In this document: positions 34,780-46,089 of the stretch, piece by piece
How positions within the stretch are numbered: the first letter of the stretch is position 1
How the letters are laid out: each line of letters begins with the position of its first letter
Assembly: GCA_963573305.1 (NCBI GenBank)
Contig: OY754337.1
Coordinates: forward strand, 50,667,164 to 50,731,163
Direction: 5' to 3'
DNA length: 64,000 bases
From: Pyrrhosoma nymphula
Lineage: Eukaryota; Arthropoda; Insecta; Odonata; Coenagrionidae
Program-made: the position numbers and the translations under genes
The notes under the pieces: model-generated
Databases searched by the model: none
What the model saw: only the letters and a program-made list of their open reading frames with translations
What the model was told of the DNA's origin: nothing

Positions 34780-35470
34780 ACCTATGATAGTAATAATAAC
34801 GGTTTCAAATTTAAATTATTGAAAGATTATGACCAGCGACCATGAATTTTCCGTAAGAGATAGCTCGGACTACCTTGCAATATATGATGATAATGCATCT
34901 TCGCGTCTATTTGAATGGGTGCTGCGTTATGCTTGAACCGTATTTTAATATTGAACTTTCGATATCCGAATCCTCCGGAATTGAATTCACCGGAGACACA
35001 GGATGAACGCCGAGTCAAACCAAGCGAAATATTTCCAATGCATTCATCGGAGCATAAAGACCCTCGGAAAACATTTCCTTTGTGAATCCGTCACCCTTGA
35101 AGTGAATGATTGGGTGAACTTGCGAAACTTAATGCGTGGAAGTGCGTCATGAAAAATTCATTTTCACCCATCTATCAACGATTTGTGGGAGGATTAAAGT
35201 TGTTTTTACGCCGAATGAATTCGAGCTCAGAGTTTCAGGCGAGGGATCGGGTTTTTTGGTCGGTCTTTTTGATGCATTCCGACGGTTTTTGGATCACTGT
35301 TTGTCCCTGTGTCTGAATTAATGCCGTATGTTTATGTAATATCACAATAATTTTTATACTGTAAACTTTTAATGATGAATGTGCTCATTTTTTACACCGA
35401 GTAAATTGTGTAGAGATAAGTGTGGAATTTCCATGCTGAGGTTCAGAGGTTCCCATGCTGCCTGTTGACA
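34780..35470. other. Unassigned intergenic sequence
   Basis: Two overlapping short plus-strand frames near 35110-35320 are not recognisable. No shared repeat seen. Confidence 0.4.
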
Positions 35471-35474
35471 AAAT

Positions 35475-35760
35475 TTGCTATAAAGAGCGGACATCTCCTT
35501 GTGTTCAAAGTTAGGCTTCAAACTCGCGGACTGTAGCGCTAAGCGCATGCTTTTGACTGACTCGTTACATTGTATGCCTGGCAATCTATAACATCTTACT
35601 CCTATGAAACCCACAAAATCGAGGGATCCGAGTTCTAGTCCAGGTTATAGCGAATGATTTTTCCTCTCTGGAATGTCGAACTTTTGTGCACTTGCGGATG
35701 ACTCCGTAAAGGTAATATCCTGGCTATTCCCGGTATCCTCAACATTTGTATTTATAGGAA
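35475..35760 (+). repeat. tRNA-derived repeat (SINE-like), decayed copy
   Basis: Body words AGAGCGGACATCTCC, TAGGCTTCAAACTCGCGGAC and GCGCTAAGCGCATGC match 51.3-51.4 and 55.8-55.9 kb. The tRNA part has lost its D arm but keeps ATCGAGGGATCCGAGTTCTA with a degenerate B box. It is followed by GTGCACTTGCGGATGACTCC and GTAAAGGTAATATCCTGGCT, the segment that stands before the body in the 51 kb copy. Confidence 0.7.
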
Positions 35761-37315
35761 GAGTTCACGGGTTTCCCGCACGGTGTCAATGTGAGTGTAC
35801 TGTGGATTGACTTTTTTTAACCACTGAGGAGGGAGTAGTGTTGAGAATGGCTTACAGAGGAACCTGGTGAGTGTCACCGAACAGAGTCCTCTACATGGGC
35901 ACCGCAAAAACTACGAACGTATTGTGGTTGGGTAGGATGGCGGCCATGTAGAGGAATCTGTCACTGGCATTTCGAAGGATAGGTTTACTTCGATGACGAT
36001 GACGGACTTCTCCCCGATTCAGACAAAAGTCGCACGCACCGACGTAACCTGCATGCACACATTCACTCGACTACATCACAAAATTATGCTGCCCTCTTCA
36101 AGAATCGCAAGGAATGCCCACAACGAGCAGGAAGAAATATCCAAAGTGACCATCAGGGCTTATTTGATGTTGTTTTGTCCAATCAAGTGGTTATGGATTC
36201 CAACAATTAGTCAGCGAAGCGAATGACGATCGTCTTGGTGTTTGAATAAGTGCTCTAGTATAAACTGATGAAATAATTTCCTGTCATATTTCCCTCGCGT
36301 AAAAAAGGTCGATTACAAAAACGACACATATGTATCCAAACGGGCTTTGAAGTCTAAAAGTCAAATCATTCCTTTAAAATACCCTGCAGAAACCTGCGAT
36401 GTATTTGTTGGTTTCATTAATGGGGACATAACTCATTTGGCCTGATGGAATGGCATTTTATCATCGTGATTTTTTTAAGTAGTCAAGATAGCGTGCAGAA
36501 AAAAACCACATGGAATATCAATTAATTGATAAAAGAGTTATGTAACGAATGACGAGTTTAGTTTCTCATAGTGGCTTTAAAGTGCGCATAAGTAATTTTA
36601 TATATTGTATAACCATGAAAACATTTTATGCAGCAGTAGGAGAGTAAGACTAAACATTCGTAGCATTGGCTTCTGCAAACCAAATTTAGTAATTAGGTCC
36701 ATAACTTCATGGATCTCATAACTATTGATCCTATTCCTAAATAATTGTCTAATCGGCCAATAAACAAGAAAATAACGGGTCACCTTTGAACATTCTCGGA
36801 TTTGGCAATTTTATTGTCTTTAAATTGGAATTGCCTCTTTTTCTTGCCCAAAGATCATTGCATTTATTTAGGCCTGAATAAACAAGTTTCTCAATTATCC
36901 TTTCGTACCACTGCCAAGCGTAAACAATTCGCCGAAAACAACTGAGTGCACGACAATGATTTTACATGCTTTGAGCCTATAACTCTTTGCGCGTTAACAA
37001 TATGGTGGATGCAAGCAACAATCAGTACACACAATAGCGTTCGGAGCAACCAATGAGGTAGATGGAGTGGGCGTCATCAAAATGTATCCTGACAACTGAA
37101 ATATCCACCTATGTTACCTAATATGTTGCTTCCCGTTGTTCTTTCCTTCCTTGTCTTTGGATAGCACGGAGGAGTGGACGCATTAGAGGATATAAAGCAA
37201 GAATGTCTTCATTCTGTTGATAATTTAAGGTAAATATTTAAACATTTATAAGTTAGTTGGAACTGTTGATTCAACTCGATTTTACTATTTTTTTGCTTGG
37301 AATACGGATTATTGT
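35761..37315. other. Unassigned intergenic sequence
   Basis: No gene or shared repeat recognised; frames at 35993-36226 (plus) and 36598-36783 (minus) are not recognisable. Confidence 0.4.
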
Positions 37316-37319
37316 TAAT

Positions 37320-37399
37320 TTTAGTAGTAGTAGCATTTTTGTTTCACGTGCTTCGACGGCTAAGGTCATTTCGCACTTACTGTCTGCCACGTGTAGACA
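37320..37399 (-). repeat. Possible body and tail of a 5S-derived SINE
   Basis: Downstream of the 5S sequence on the minus strand an 80-base stretch ends in CTACTACTACTA, a short microsatellite as often ends SINEs. Whether it belongs to the 5S head is unproven. Confidence 0.35.
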
Positions 37400-37517
37400 G
37401 AGGCAACAGAACTTGGACGAATCGGAGGATCACCCCTCCAAACTCGAGCCGAGTCCAACGATGCTTAACTTCGGTGACTGATCGGGAACGGTTGTATCCA
37501 TCGTGGCAGGCCGTTGC
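37400..37517 (-). pseudogene. 5S rRNA-derived sequence, full-length but diverged
   Basis: The minus strand follows animal 5S rRNA end to end over about 118 bases: GCAACGGCCTGCCACGATGG at the start, GTCACCGAAGTTAAGCATCG in the middle (the most conserved 5S segment), TTTGGAGGGGTGATCC over the pol III C box and GTTCTGTTGCCTC at the end. Several substitutions break the stems, so it should not work as ribosomal RNA. A single solitary copy suggests a 5S pseudogene or the head of a 5S-derived SINE (SINE3 type). Confidence 0.8.
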
Positions 37518-37899
37518 TCTCATTGATTAAAAAAATACACTTTAAGAATGTACATGCTGATTTCAATTGAGTTATCGACGGAAAGCATCGTGAAATTGCA
37601 ATATTTGTGCGTAAGCCCGTAAGTGCTAAGATAAATCGTGGGTAACAAATATGGCGGACCGGCCACGCCCACGTTACAGCTTCAACCATTGGCCACCATA
37701 GCCTCTACCTCCATCTCCCTCTCCATCTACCTCAATGGGAGCCACCAATCAGGCTCCTTTGTATACAATCTGTTGTTAGTTCCGTGAACTTCGAAGCTTC
37801 TGTAATAACTAGCACCGAGTCCCGGAGGGAAAACGAAAAATTCGTCCTTTGCTAAAAAAAATATCTATATTTATAATAGGTGTATGAACTGTGGTTTTC

Positions 37900-38720
37900 A
37901 TTCAGAATACATTTATACAGCTACAGAGAAGCTTGTCCTCTTCTTTATAAGATATGAAAAACCTAAACCTATCTTTTCACACCATTTTATTCTAAAATTG
38001 AACACGAAATTACATGGCGTTAAATGCGTTAATGAGTGAAATAAGGGGATAATAGTATTTTTCAAGAAAAATAAAAGTCATTTTCTCAAAAAACTGCATA
38101 AAAGAAGTTAAAATTCCCAGGGAATTGAATAAGTGTAAATTTTAGGGACCATGCTATCTTAATTTTCAAAGTAACTATAATAAGTGAAGTGGAAATGCGT
38201 TAATTCGATAGGAATGGCGTTTCAGTCCGCTACTATGGCTGGAGAAAAGTGTTCATTCTAATGTATTATACGAGTAATCTGAATAATATTGTTACCATAG
38301 TTCAATTATTTAATATAGCTGAGGCATTTCATCAGTGAAAGCAGAATTTGTTTTAGCAAAGCTAGCAAAATGGTGGAATTTAGTATTTGTTTTGAATTTT
38401 CTGGTCACGGTGCAACTTCCTTGATAAAGTATTTTTAGTGATATATTTTACACTATTAATTTGACTTTATGGCGCATGAATGAAAACATGAACACGTTTC
38501 CGAGATGAATTTTCCGTAACTCATACAATTGTCTCCCATGTAATCATCAGACTATAATATAATCTTCCCTGTTTATTACGCGAGCCACTAGCAGTACGAG
38601 CTATACAAATAGTCAAGTGATAGCAGTAACGTTTTTAAACAATAGCAAACGAAAAGGCGGAATGTAGTATTTCCTTCGACCCAAACAGTCAAAATGGTAC
38701 CACCTTAAAGAGTCACACAA
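37900..38720 (+). repeat. Rep-1A copy 3 with duplicated end
   Basis: 37900-38440 matches the other A modules (GAAGCTTGTCCTC, ATTACATGGCGTTAAATG, TGGCGTTTCAGTCCGCTA, GGTGGAATTTAGTATTTG). A second copy of only the final part (AAAAGGCGGAATGTAGTATT to GGTACCACCTTAAAG) lies at 38630-38720. Confidence 0.7.
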
Positions 38721-38827
38721 TTTCGTCGCAGTGCATTCAAACTTTTTCCCAAAGGGCGACCCAGATGGAGATCCACCAGGTGCAGCTTTCCAGCCATGGA
38801 TAATATTTCTTAATTACCTTACGATGA

Positions 38828-38852
38828 CACACACACACACACAAACACGTGT
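38828..38852 (+). repeat. AC dinucleotide microsatellite
   Basis: About eight ACAC units followed by an ACACGTGTG palindrome. Confidence 0.9.
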
Positions 38853-38929
38853 GTAAAGGATCTGCAAATGAAAAATACCCCTTTAATATGTACACTGAAA
38901 TAGCATTAAAAACATTTTGAAATAAAAAA

Positions 38930-39420
38930 GGAACAACACTATTAAAAACTTGCGACCATCACTCACCTTGTCTTCACGCTCCGACACTTGAAAAACCGAC
39001 ACTCTCCCTGTGAGCTCCCCCTGTGAGCTCCCCCTGTGAGCTAAGCAAGCGCTAAAAACAGGCTTTCGTTGCCGACCTTTAAGAGGGAGGGAGAGGCTGC
39101 CATCCAGCCAGCCAGCAGAGTTTTTATTTAACACCGTCTCACCTGCCCATGCTCATTAGTTCAACTCCCCTGCTCCACGACACCCTCCCCCGTAGTCCCC
39201 TTACTCTCCCCGCCTACAAATTACGGCCGGAACACGTGAACGACAGAAGGACGCGAGATTATGACGTTAAACGATGCATGTTCTCTCTCTCACTCTCTCT
39301 TTCTCTCTCGAGGAGGAGGAAATCATCCTCCCTGCGTAAAAAACGGAAAAAAGGGAGTCCGGAGAAGAAACTCCAAAGGAATCAAAACAAAATATTCAGT
39401 CCACCCCCTTAAAACCAATT
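38930..39420. other. GC-richer island with simple repeats, no gene recognised
   Basis: Three tandem TGTGAGCTCCCCC units (about 39009-39042), a TCTCTCTCTCACTCTCTCTT run near 39280 and a purine-rich end. No coding assignment. Confidence 0.4.
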
Positions 39421-39439
39421 CTCCCAGCGTTCCCGCATA

Positions 39440-39920
39440 AGGATGGGTTTATACTGGCAAGTTACTTCCCTAAGTTTATTCTGCAAGATATATTGCGGAG
39501 AATCTTTACTCTGAAAAAAAGGTTTTCAAAAGTTAGTGCAGAGACATATTGGCTGCCATTTTAATTGGCAACAATACGCTTCTGCAAGCGACTTGCCGAA
39601 ACTTATAAAATTTCTAAAAGCGGACAATATACGTATAATTGACGTCAAAAGTTTTTTCCGGTTTCTATCCATAAGGGTGGGTTTACACTGGTAAGTTCTG
39701 CAAGAGCTTGCGGTGAATTTAATTCCGAAGAAAAAGTTATCATAAGTTGGTGCAGAGCCAGATTGGGTGCTGTTTACACTGGCAACAATTCGCTTCTGCA
39801 AGCGATTAGCCGAAACTTTTACAATTTATGCCAGTGGAATGGCAGAGCCGTGCAATTTACGTCAAAAGCCGCTTTCTGCAAGTAACATGCGATATAATAT
39901 TGCCAGTATTTAATCCACCT
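39440..39920. mobile_element. TIR element TB-D, duplicated internally (TTTACAC-box group)
   Basis: Left end AGGATGGGTTTATACTGGCA, right end the approximate complement of AGGTGGATTAAATACTGGCA; flanks ATA (39437-39439) and TAA (39921-39923). The left and right halves repeat each other: both carry CGCTTCTGCAAGCGA and a CCGAAACTT word. Internal outer-box copies AAGGGTGGGTTTACACTGG (39673-39691) and CTGTTTACACTGGCAAC (39769-39785) are in the forward orientation. The inner word GCAAG or CTTGC recurs throughout. It is the same subfamily as TB-F at 48.2 kb. Confidence 0.8.
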
Positions 39921-39949
39921 TAAAAGACGTACAGTATTCTCCAGCAATC

Positions 39950-40337
39950 TGTTCTCGATACGCCTCGATAATTATCGCATGCGAAAATATTTTAATAAAA
40001 TGTAAATATCAAATAATGAAATGCATGTAAAGAAAGAAGGAGAAAATAAAAATAGTGAAAATTAATGTAAGGTGTTGTTTTACTTGGTTCTTACGTGGCC
40101 AAAGTCGAGAGGAGAAGAAAAAATGAATTGGATATAATAATTTTTAATAATTAAATATCTCTAATTTTATCGCAGGGTTTCATCGATTCAAAATGATCCC
40201 GTAGTCACATCTTTCCCGCATGTGATAGTTATAGGTTGAAAAATATCGAGTGATTTTGTACCATGCGAACCTCTAAGAAATCATACGATAGTTTGCTATT
40301 TTTGCGTGCGCTAATTATTACGGAATTTCGAGAATCG
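39950..40337. mobile_element. TIR element of the GATAATTATC family
   Basis: Inverted ends of about 38 bp: the left reads inward from TCTCGATACGCCTCGATAAT to CGCATGCGAAAA, and the right is TTTTTGCGTGCGCTAATTAT then TTTCGAGAAT. The same terminal sequence recurs at 40625, 40903, 40986, 41062 and 61725. No coding capacity; target duplication not clear. Confidence 0.6.
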
Positions 40338-40364
40338 GCCCTTTTCACGTCGAAGCTAAGGAGG

Positions 40365-40610
40365 TTCCACCGTGACCGTGTGAGTCGCTACAAATACTTT
40401 CATTCCACCTTTTCGTAGTTTAAAAAAATACTGCATTCATTGATGAAATTCCGTAGCTGTAAAGTAAAATAAAATTAATCTAATAATTTCACACAAAAAA
40501 CGCGTGTCACTTCACAGGGCAGCATCGCGTCGACATAAGTGTGATAATGAGGTTCCACCACGAATGTGCGAGTCCAAACAATTGCTGACTTTTGCTTTCT
40601 CGTTTATATT
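40365..40610 (-). repeat. Two Rep-1A end fragments, antisense
   Basis: GGAGGTTCCACCGTGACCGT (about 40370) and GAGGTTCCACCACGAATGTG (about 40550) are reverse copies of the Rep-1A terminus, the first followed by the reverse of AAAAGGTGGAATTTAGTATT. Confidence 0.55.
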
Positions 40611-40624
40611 GTTGGTGTTTGCTG

Positions 40625-41090
40625 TTTTCACATGCGATAATTATCACAAAAATTAGACAAAGAGAATGGTTTTTCGGGTTTCCATCCGCGTTTATACATT
40701 TTTTGGTGGACAATATTTCGCCAGCGTTCCAGCTAGCTTCCTCAGGTCCGTACAGTATTGTAATTGCGAAGTATTGTCCACCAAAAAATGGATAAACGCG
40801 GATGGAAACCCGAAAAACCATTTTCTTCATCAACAAAACTCCGCGGAAGCCTTCACGAAAAAAATTAGATAGTTCGATCCCCTGGGGGAAATTCTCGAAA
40901 TTCGTGATAATTATTGCATGCAAAAACAAGTTTTCGCTAGATTTCGTTGAAGCATCGTTTGATACCCCACCAATTGTTAATTTTAATGCTATAATTATCA
41001 CATGGGGACGGGATGTGACAATTCTGCGATGCTGACTCGACGAAACCATGTGATAACATCGTTTTGCATACGATAAGTATCACGGTGTTC
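40625..41090. mobile_element. Foldback cluster with 57-bp-arm hairpin
   Basis: Arms 40665-40721 and 40766-40822 are inverted repeats matching at 55 of 57 positions (AATGGTTTTTCGGGTTTCCA outermost) around a 44-base loop. Outside them lie inverted GATAATTATC-family ends at 40625-40648 and 40903-40926, and two more at 40986-41004 and 41062-41085. The minus-strand 180-codon frame 40507-41049 and the plus-strand frames here read through the palindrome and are artefacts, translating the two arms into related peptides. Confidence 0.8.
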
Positions 41091-41640
41091 GATAATCGTA
41101 ATCACCCTTGACGTAACTCGCGAAAATGATCGGGGAATAATGGATTCCCTAGTAGTTAATTCCCAAACGTTCCAAAAATTCGGGAATTTGGGAAACTCTC
41201 CCTAAATTCGGCCTTCGCAGTTCTAAATTCAAACTTCTGTAAAACCTCACTTCCCGCAAGGGAGAACCTCCCGGGCAATGTATATATGCACTACTACGTA
41301 ATGGTCGATTAGCACGGAATCTCGAGTTCACCCATTGAATGAGAGTATTTTTTTTAGAGGTGTTTATCTCTGAATCAGATCCAATAGGATTTCTATTCTT
41401 AGAATGGGGGGATGGAACTTAATAGGTTGTTCCCCTGGAAAGGGTGTTTCGCGTGATGATGACCTGTCGACGGGAAATTTATGTTGTTGGGGAGTCTCCG
41501 GAACTCCGAAATTCAATGGAAACGGCTGTGTTTGCTTTGCGGAACAACTTTTTAATGAATAAAGAAGAGGATAAATTTGGCCTTAAGACACGCTATAACT
41601 AGGGGGGGATATCAAAACCATGAACCAACTTGATGGGTCA
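41091..41640. other. Unassigned intergenic sequence
   Basis: No gene or shared repeat recognised. Confidence 0.4.
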
Positions 41641-41689
41641 TAATGGAAATCACTGAATTAATAAGACTGTGTACTTTTCTTCTTTCTCA

Positions 41690-42010
41690 CCTTCCCACTC
41701 TCTTCCTAGACTTACCCCTCTTTCATTCAGTATGTGTTCAGATTATTCCAACTCTACATTATCCCGCCATATTTTTCTTGGTCTGCCCACACTTCTTCTT
41801 CCACCGGGAAGATTTTTTCCTGAGAATGTTTCTTAGGATTATTATTCCCACAGTTTCTAGAGGTCTTTTAGTTTTATTTGTCGCCGATAATGTCTCTGCA
41901 CTATTATGGCCAGTCTTGTTCCGTTTTTTTTTTTTAATATTCTTTCCTTTGTTTCCTTTTTTATTTTATTATTCTTCCAGGTGTTACCTTTATCATCGAG
42001 GCAGCCTGTT
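41690..42010 (-). pseudogene. Possible LINE 3-prime coding scrap
   Basis: The minus strand near 41745-41830 reads KKCG then GRPRKIWRDNVELE across a frame change. This resembles the GRPRKRW-DNV motif near the C-terminus of LINE ORF2 proteins. The opposite-strand 174-codon frame 41643-42167 is phenylalanine-rich shadow reading. Confidence 0.35.
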
Positions 42011-42489
42011 ATCTTATTTCCCTTTTTTAATTTTCACAACTGTTCAATCTAACATAAGTCGACTGGTTTCACCGATAATTCGACATAATCATAATGATCA
42101 CCTTAGCGAGGATACCGGACGACTTCGAATAAAGCGATGTGGAAAAAAAGTTTTATTATCTCGGTGATGATGGATTTCCAAAAGGTTAAGGTTCCAAAAC
42201 AATAGTGTTTCTGTTGAACATCCTGTTTTTGGTGTTATTACGCCAAAAAAGATAGTTATCAATTGACGAATTTTTATTTACGGACCAGGCTTTTTGTTAT
42301 AGAAATTATATTTTATGAATAATGACAATATGAAATCTATTGATAAAGATAAAGTTGACAGCGTCAAAAATTTGAAAAATAAAAGAAAAGAAATGCATAG
42401 AAAAATTTAAATAATAAATTGTGCAACATGATGGTGAATGCAACAGATTTTAGGACATATAATGCCGTCGTATCCATGAAATCTTTGAA

Positions 42490-42725
42490 GGAAAAGAGAT
42501 AAACTTACTGGAAAAATTCATAGTCTCAATAGACTGTTGGAAACAATGATGGAAGAATAAATGAATGTGAAAAGTTACGTAGGAAGACCAAGAATGGAAT
42601 ACGAACTACGAAGGACTTCAAAGTAAAGAATTATGTGGTAAAGAAGTGGTTGGCTGGTAGTGGCAAGCAGCAAATTAACTTTCTGATGAATGATTGCCAA
42701 TGATGAGCCTTAGTTCTATAATTTT
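42490..42725 (+). pseudogene. LINE 3-prime coding scrap
   Basis: The plus strand gives SYVGRPRMEYELRRTS, then after a stop VKNYVVKKWLAGSGKQQINF ending in paired stops. The GRPR motif followed by a YxxxKxLA stretch matches the extreme C-terminal layout of the endonuclease-RT LINEs elsewhere in the window. Short and decayed. Confidence 0.4.
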
Positions 42726-43284
42726 TTCCCAATTTTATGCAACCCACCTAACGGTACTTCATCATTCGCTCAAAAAAATTAGTCTTTAATCAGAAATAAA
42801 GGGGAGCTTGCTCTTGGAAATCGCAACTTTCTCTGATATAGAAATGAGTGAAACTATTTTTATTAAAAATAAATATTATTTAGCATAAAGCTATCTTCCG
42901 TGCTGGCGAAAACGATTCATAAATTGGGACGAGAGATAAAAAAGATGGCTACTTAAACGCACAAACATCTCGAGCTGGCACATCGGAACATCTCGAGTTG
43001 GTTTCTCGGACGATTTCTAGCAATGATCCTTCTCAGCTGGAGAAGATTACATATTTGTGATCTTTCCCCCTTCAATATTCATTCACGCCTCCCTTTCTTC
43101 GGATGCTTCTTAAATGTAAATGAAGACGTCTTATAGTCTGTAATTAACCGTAAGAAATCGTCAGGTCACTCACGATGGCTCATTGTTATTCCTTGCGTAA
43201 ATGAATGGACGCGTTCATTGGATACATAGTTTACGCTTCGTATAGTCGAGTCTTGCAATCAGGTAACAATTGAAGCGTCTCTAA

Positions 43285-43772
43285 AGGCCTGGTTACTCGG
43301 TACATGAGAATGTAAAAGTTTCTGTACATTTTTGTGAATGGTTTCATGTACAGATTCTTGTACATTCTCATGGACAAGATCAATGAATAGGTGGCTACAC
43401 GGTACATTTTTTCGGACAGATTTTCGTACATTTTCTGATGCGCATTATGCGTTTTCGTTTGTTTTTCCTCATTTTAATCCGTAGGCGCGTTATTTAAACC
43501 AATTTTTTTGCCATGGAAGCGACACATTCAGTTGTCAATTGGCTTGTGTAAATGTGAATGTGTCATTTGCGTCGTCTGCCACCAGGTGTCTCTGTAATGA
43601 GGTCAACTTGTACGATTGTCTGAACGAAATTAGAACTGGTTCTATTTTCTGTTCAGACATTCATACAATCGTACATTTTGGTGTGGTTACACGGTGAATT
43701 TTCGCGTTCATTCTGACATTCAGACATTCACACATTTTCTTGTACATTCTCATGTATCGTGTAACCAGGCCT
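43285..43772. mobile_element. TIR element TB-E, TGTACAT-rich (TTTACAC-box group)
   Basis: A 488-bp element with inverted ends AGGCCTGGTTACTCGGTACA and its near-complement, flanked by TAA at 43282-43284 and 43773-43775. The inner words TGTACAT, GTACATT and AATGTACA recur about ten times. Forward internal outer-box copies GGTGGCTACACGGTACATT (43391) and GTGTGGTTACACGGTGAATT (43681) occur. No coding capacity. Confidence 0.85.
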
Positions 43773-43775
43773 TAA

Positions 43776-46085
43776 TGGCGTCAATCTGGCGATGTAACTC
43801 CGTAGTTCTAGCGTTTACCAGCGTCCCTCTGGTTCAGTTCCATTGTAAGGAACTGCCTCAACGCCCTCATGTTTATTTCTCGCATTCCCACTTCGTCAGT
43901 GCAAATACTTCTTTATTCAGAGGAGATTCAAGGAGAGAATAGATGGAACCATAAGGTATATTAGGACAATTAGGTTTTAGCCATTGTATGCGCAATCGGT
44001 CATATTGAATGGATCAGTTATGCAGTTTAACGCGCAGAAAGCAGAAATATTAGTGGCGGAATTGTAACGGTACAGGAATGATTTATCAAGAAAAAAATGC
44101 AACATGGGAATAATTAATTTCCTTGCAAACACTTGCATTATTCTTCTGGTTTATGGAGAAGTTACGCACAATAGGCTTGTAAGGTGGACCATTATTCGCG
44201 AAAAATTAGCTTTACTTCCGTACGTCAAGATGCTATCTACTCTCTTCTTTAGTCTTCAGTTATCTCTTCATCAAATAAATTATGTGCCTTCAATCAATTG
44301 AGAGGTGTGTCTAGCATGTCTTAAAGAATCACATAAAAGCGCAAAAATAAGGATACTCATTGAATTTGAAAGGCAAGATGGGGACAACGTTAGCGGGAAT
44401 TCCAGTACCTGCATTATGGTCGGAGGAGCAGGTACGAGAATATTCGCGTAACTCGCCTCCCCCTTCCAGTCAAAAACCCCCATCCCTAACTATTATTGGA
44501 AACATCATTACCGCTGCAACTCTGGGTCTACTTCCCTTCGCTTCTTGTTCAACGGGTTCGCAAGGAAATTGCTACGCGCGCCGGGGTTAATGGGACCGAG
44601 ATTGAAACAAGAGGATACACTGTTGTAAAGCGAAAATACGCGAGTTGAATTGGGCAAATGGCGAGTGGCGGGAAATGGTGGCATTGATAAGGACGGGAGA
44701 AAGCGAGATTACATCCGCTTGCATTGTGAAGCGGAAGAAGGCTGTCTCAGATGCAATTTACGCGCCCCTCAGACGAAATAATGGAACGAGAAGAACATTT
44801 TTTAAGTGCTCGGAAAAAAGAAACATTATCTCTCTCAATCTTGGCGTTTGTAAAATATGATGAAATACTAGGGAATCCAGGAGTATCCACGGATACACCA
44901 GGATTTCCCACGGACTCCGCTAAGCCGAATGCGATTTAATTTGTGAGCAAAAACAGATCATCTGGGGGGTTATTTGGTATTTCCTCGGAAATTCCGTGCC
45001 TCGTCAGTGACGAAATTTTGATATCACGGCCTCGAAAATTTCGAATAGGGAAATTCAAATGTATGGGATAGTCAATGTAATAAGAAACAAGCTGATACCT
45101 AAGTAAAAGACAATATTGCCGTATTACGTTTCGTGATTTAAATCGTGACTTTCTTCTAAAGACTGGTTTCCAGTCTGGTTACTTTATTTATGTTATGAAG
45201 ACTGGCTCAGTTTAATATTAAACTGCAACGAAATCTACCAGAAATAAAATGACTCATTTTATACGGTAAATTTCCGCTTTCAGAATGTCTTTTAATACTG
45301 AGCTCGGAAAAACCAGATTCCGGAAATCTGACCTTGAATAAACACGGTAGGATGTTACAACGGACTTGTACAATGGGTAATTAAGGAATTCGGATTCGTA
45401 TTCTGGTTATCAAATATATTAAGTTCCGAGAAAAAAGAATTCTAGATCATAAGATCATTTAAGTATTGGGTATTATTTCGTGATCAAAAAATAACAATGA
45501 AAGAATAGCTTTAAATTGATGAAATTTCAAGATGTTCTCTTGAAAATGATAAATCAGACTCGTTAAAAAAGTCCAGGTACATTATATTACATGTGGGGGA
45601 CATTACCAAGTGAGTATCTCGTTATCATGTCACCGTACCACGAAGGCTATTTGTTAACTATCATTTTATAATTATGTAAAACTGCCGTGAGCATGCATAA
45701 ATGTTTCGTTCATTGAAATCAAGATTATGAAATAAAATCAAAGTTCAGTTTTATAATACCTTTGATATTATATTATAATATAATATCTGTGCATACCTGT
45801 GAGCAATTTAGAAATCTGTTTGATTTTATTAACAGCGAGTGAATTTTTCAGGGAGTGGAAAAAACAAAAAGGAACTGGTAGAACAAGATATACACACCAA
45901 TTACCAACAATTAACGGAGGAATATCTGGATAGGAAGTAACACTGCCGTCAAAACTTAGACGGAATTCAAACAGGGACGAGTAATATTTCAATATTTATC
46001 CTCTTGAAGCTTCAAGATTAGGTTGTAATTTGAAGTGACAACTTGTAGGCTGGTGAGAGGATGTTGCTGTAATAATAGTAAAATA
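43776..46085. other. Unassigned intergenic sequence
   Basis: No gene recognised. 44360-44860 is somewhat GC-richer, with overlapping short frames that resemble nothing known. An ATATTATATTATAATATAAT run lies near 45765. Confidence 0.4.
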
Positions 46086-46089
46086 ACTT

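Noticed and set aside
37400..37517. Functional 5S rRNA gene
   Set aside because: Substitutions break conserved stems and there is no tandem array.
40507..41049. 180-codon minus-strand open frame
   Set aside because: It spans the 57-bp-arm palindrome and GATAATTATC ends; the two arms simply give related peptides.
41643..42167. 174-codon Phe/Leu-rich plus-strand frame that looks like a membrane protein
   Set aside because: Pyrimidine-rich composition creates the hydrophobicity, and the opposite strand carries a LINE-like GRPRKIWRDNV scrap.
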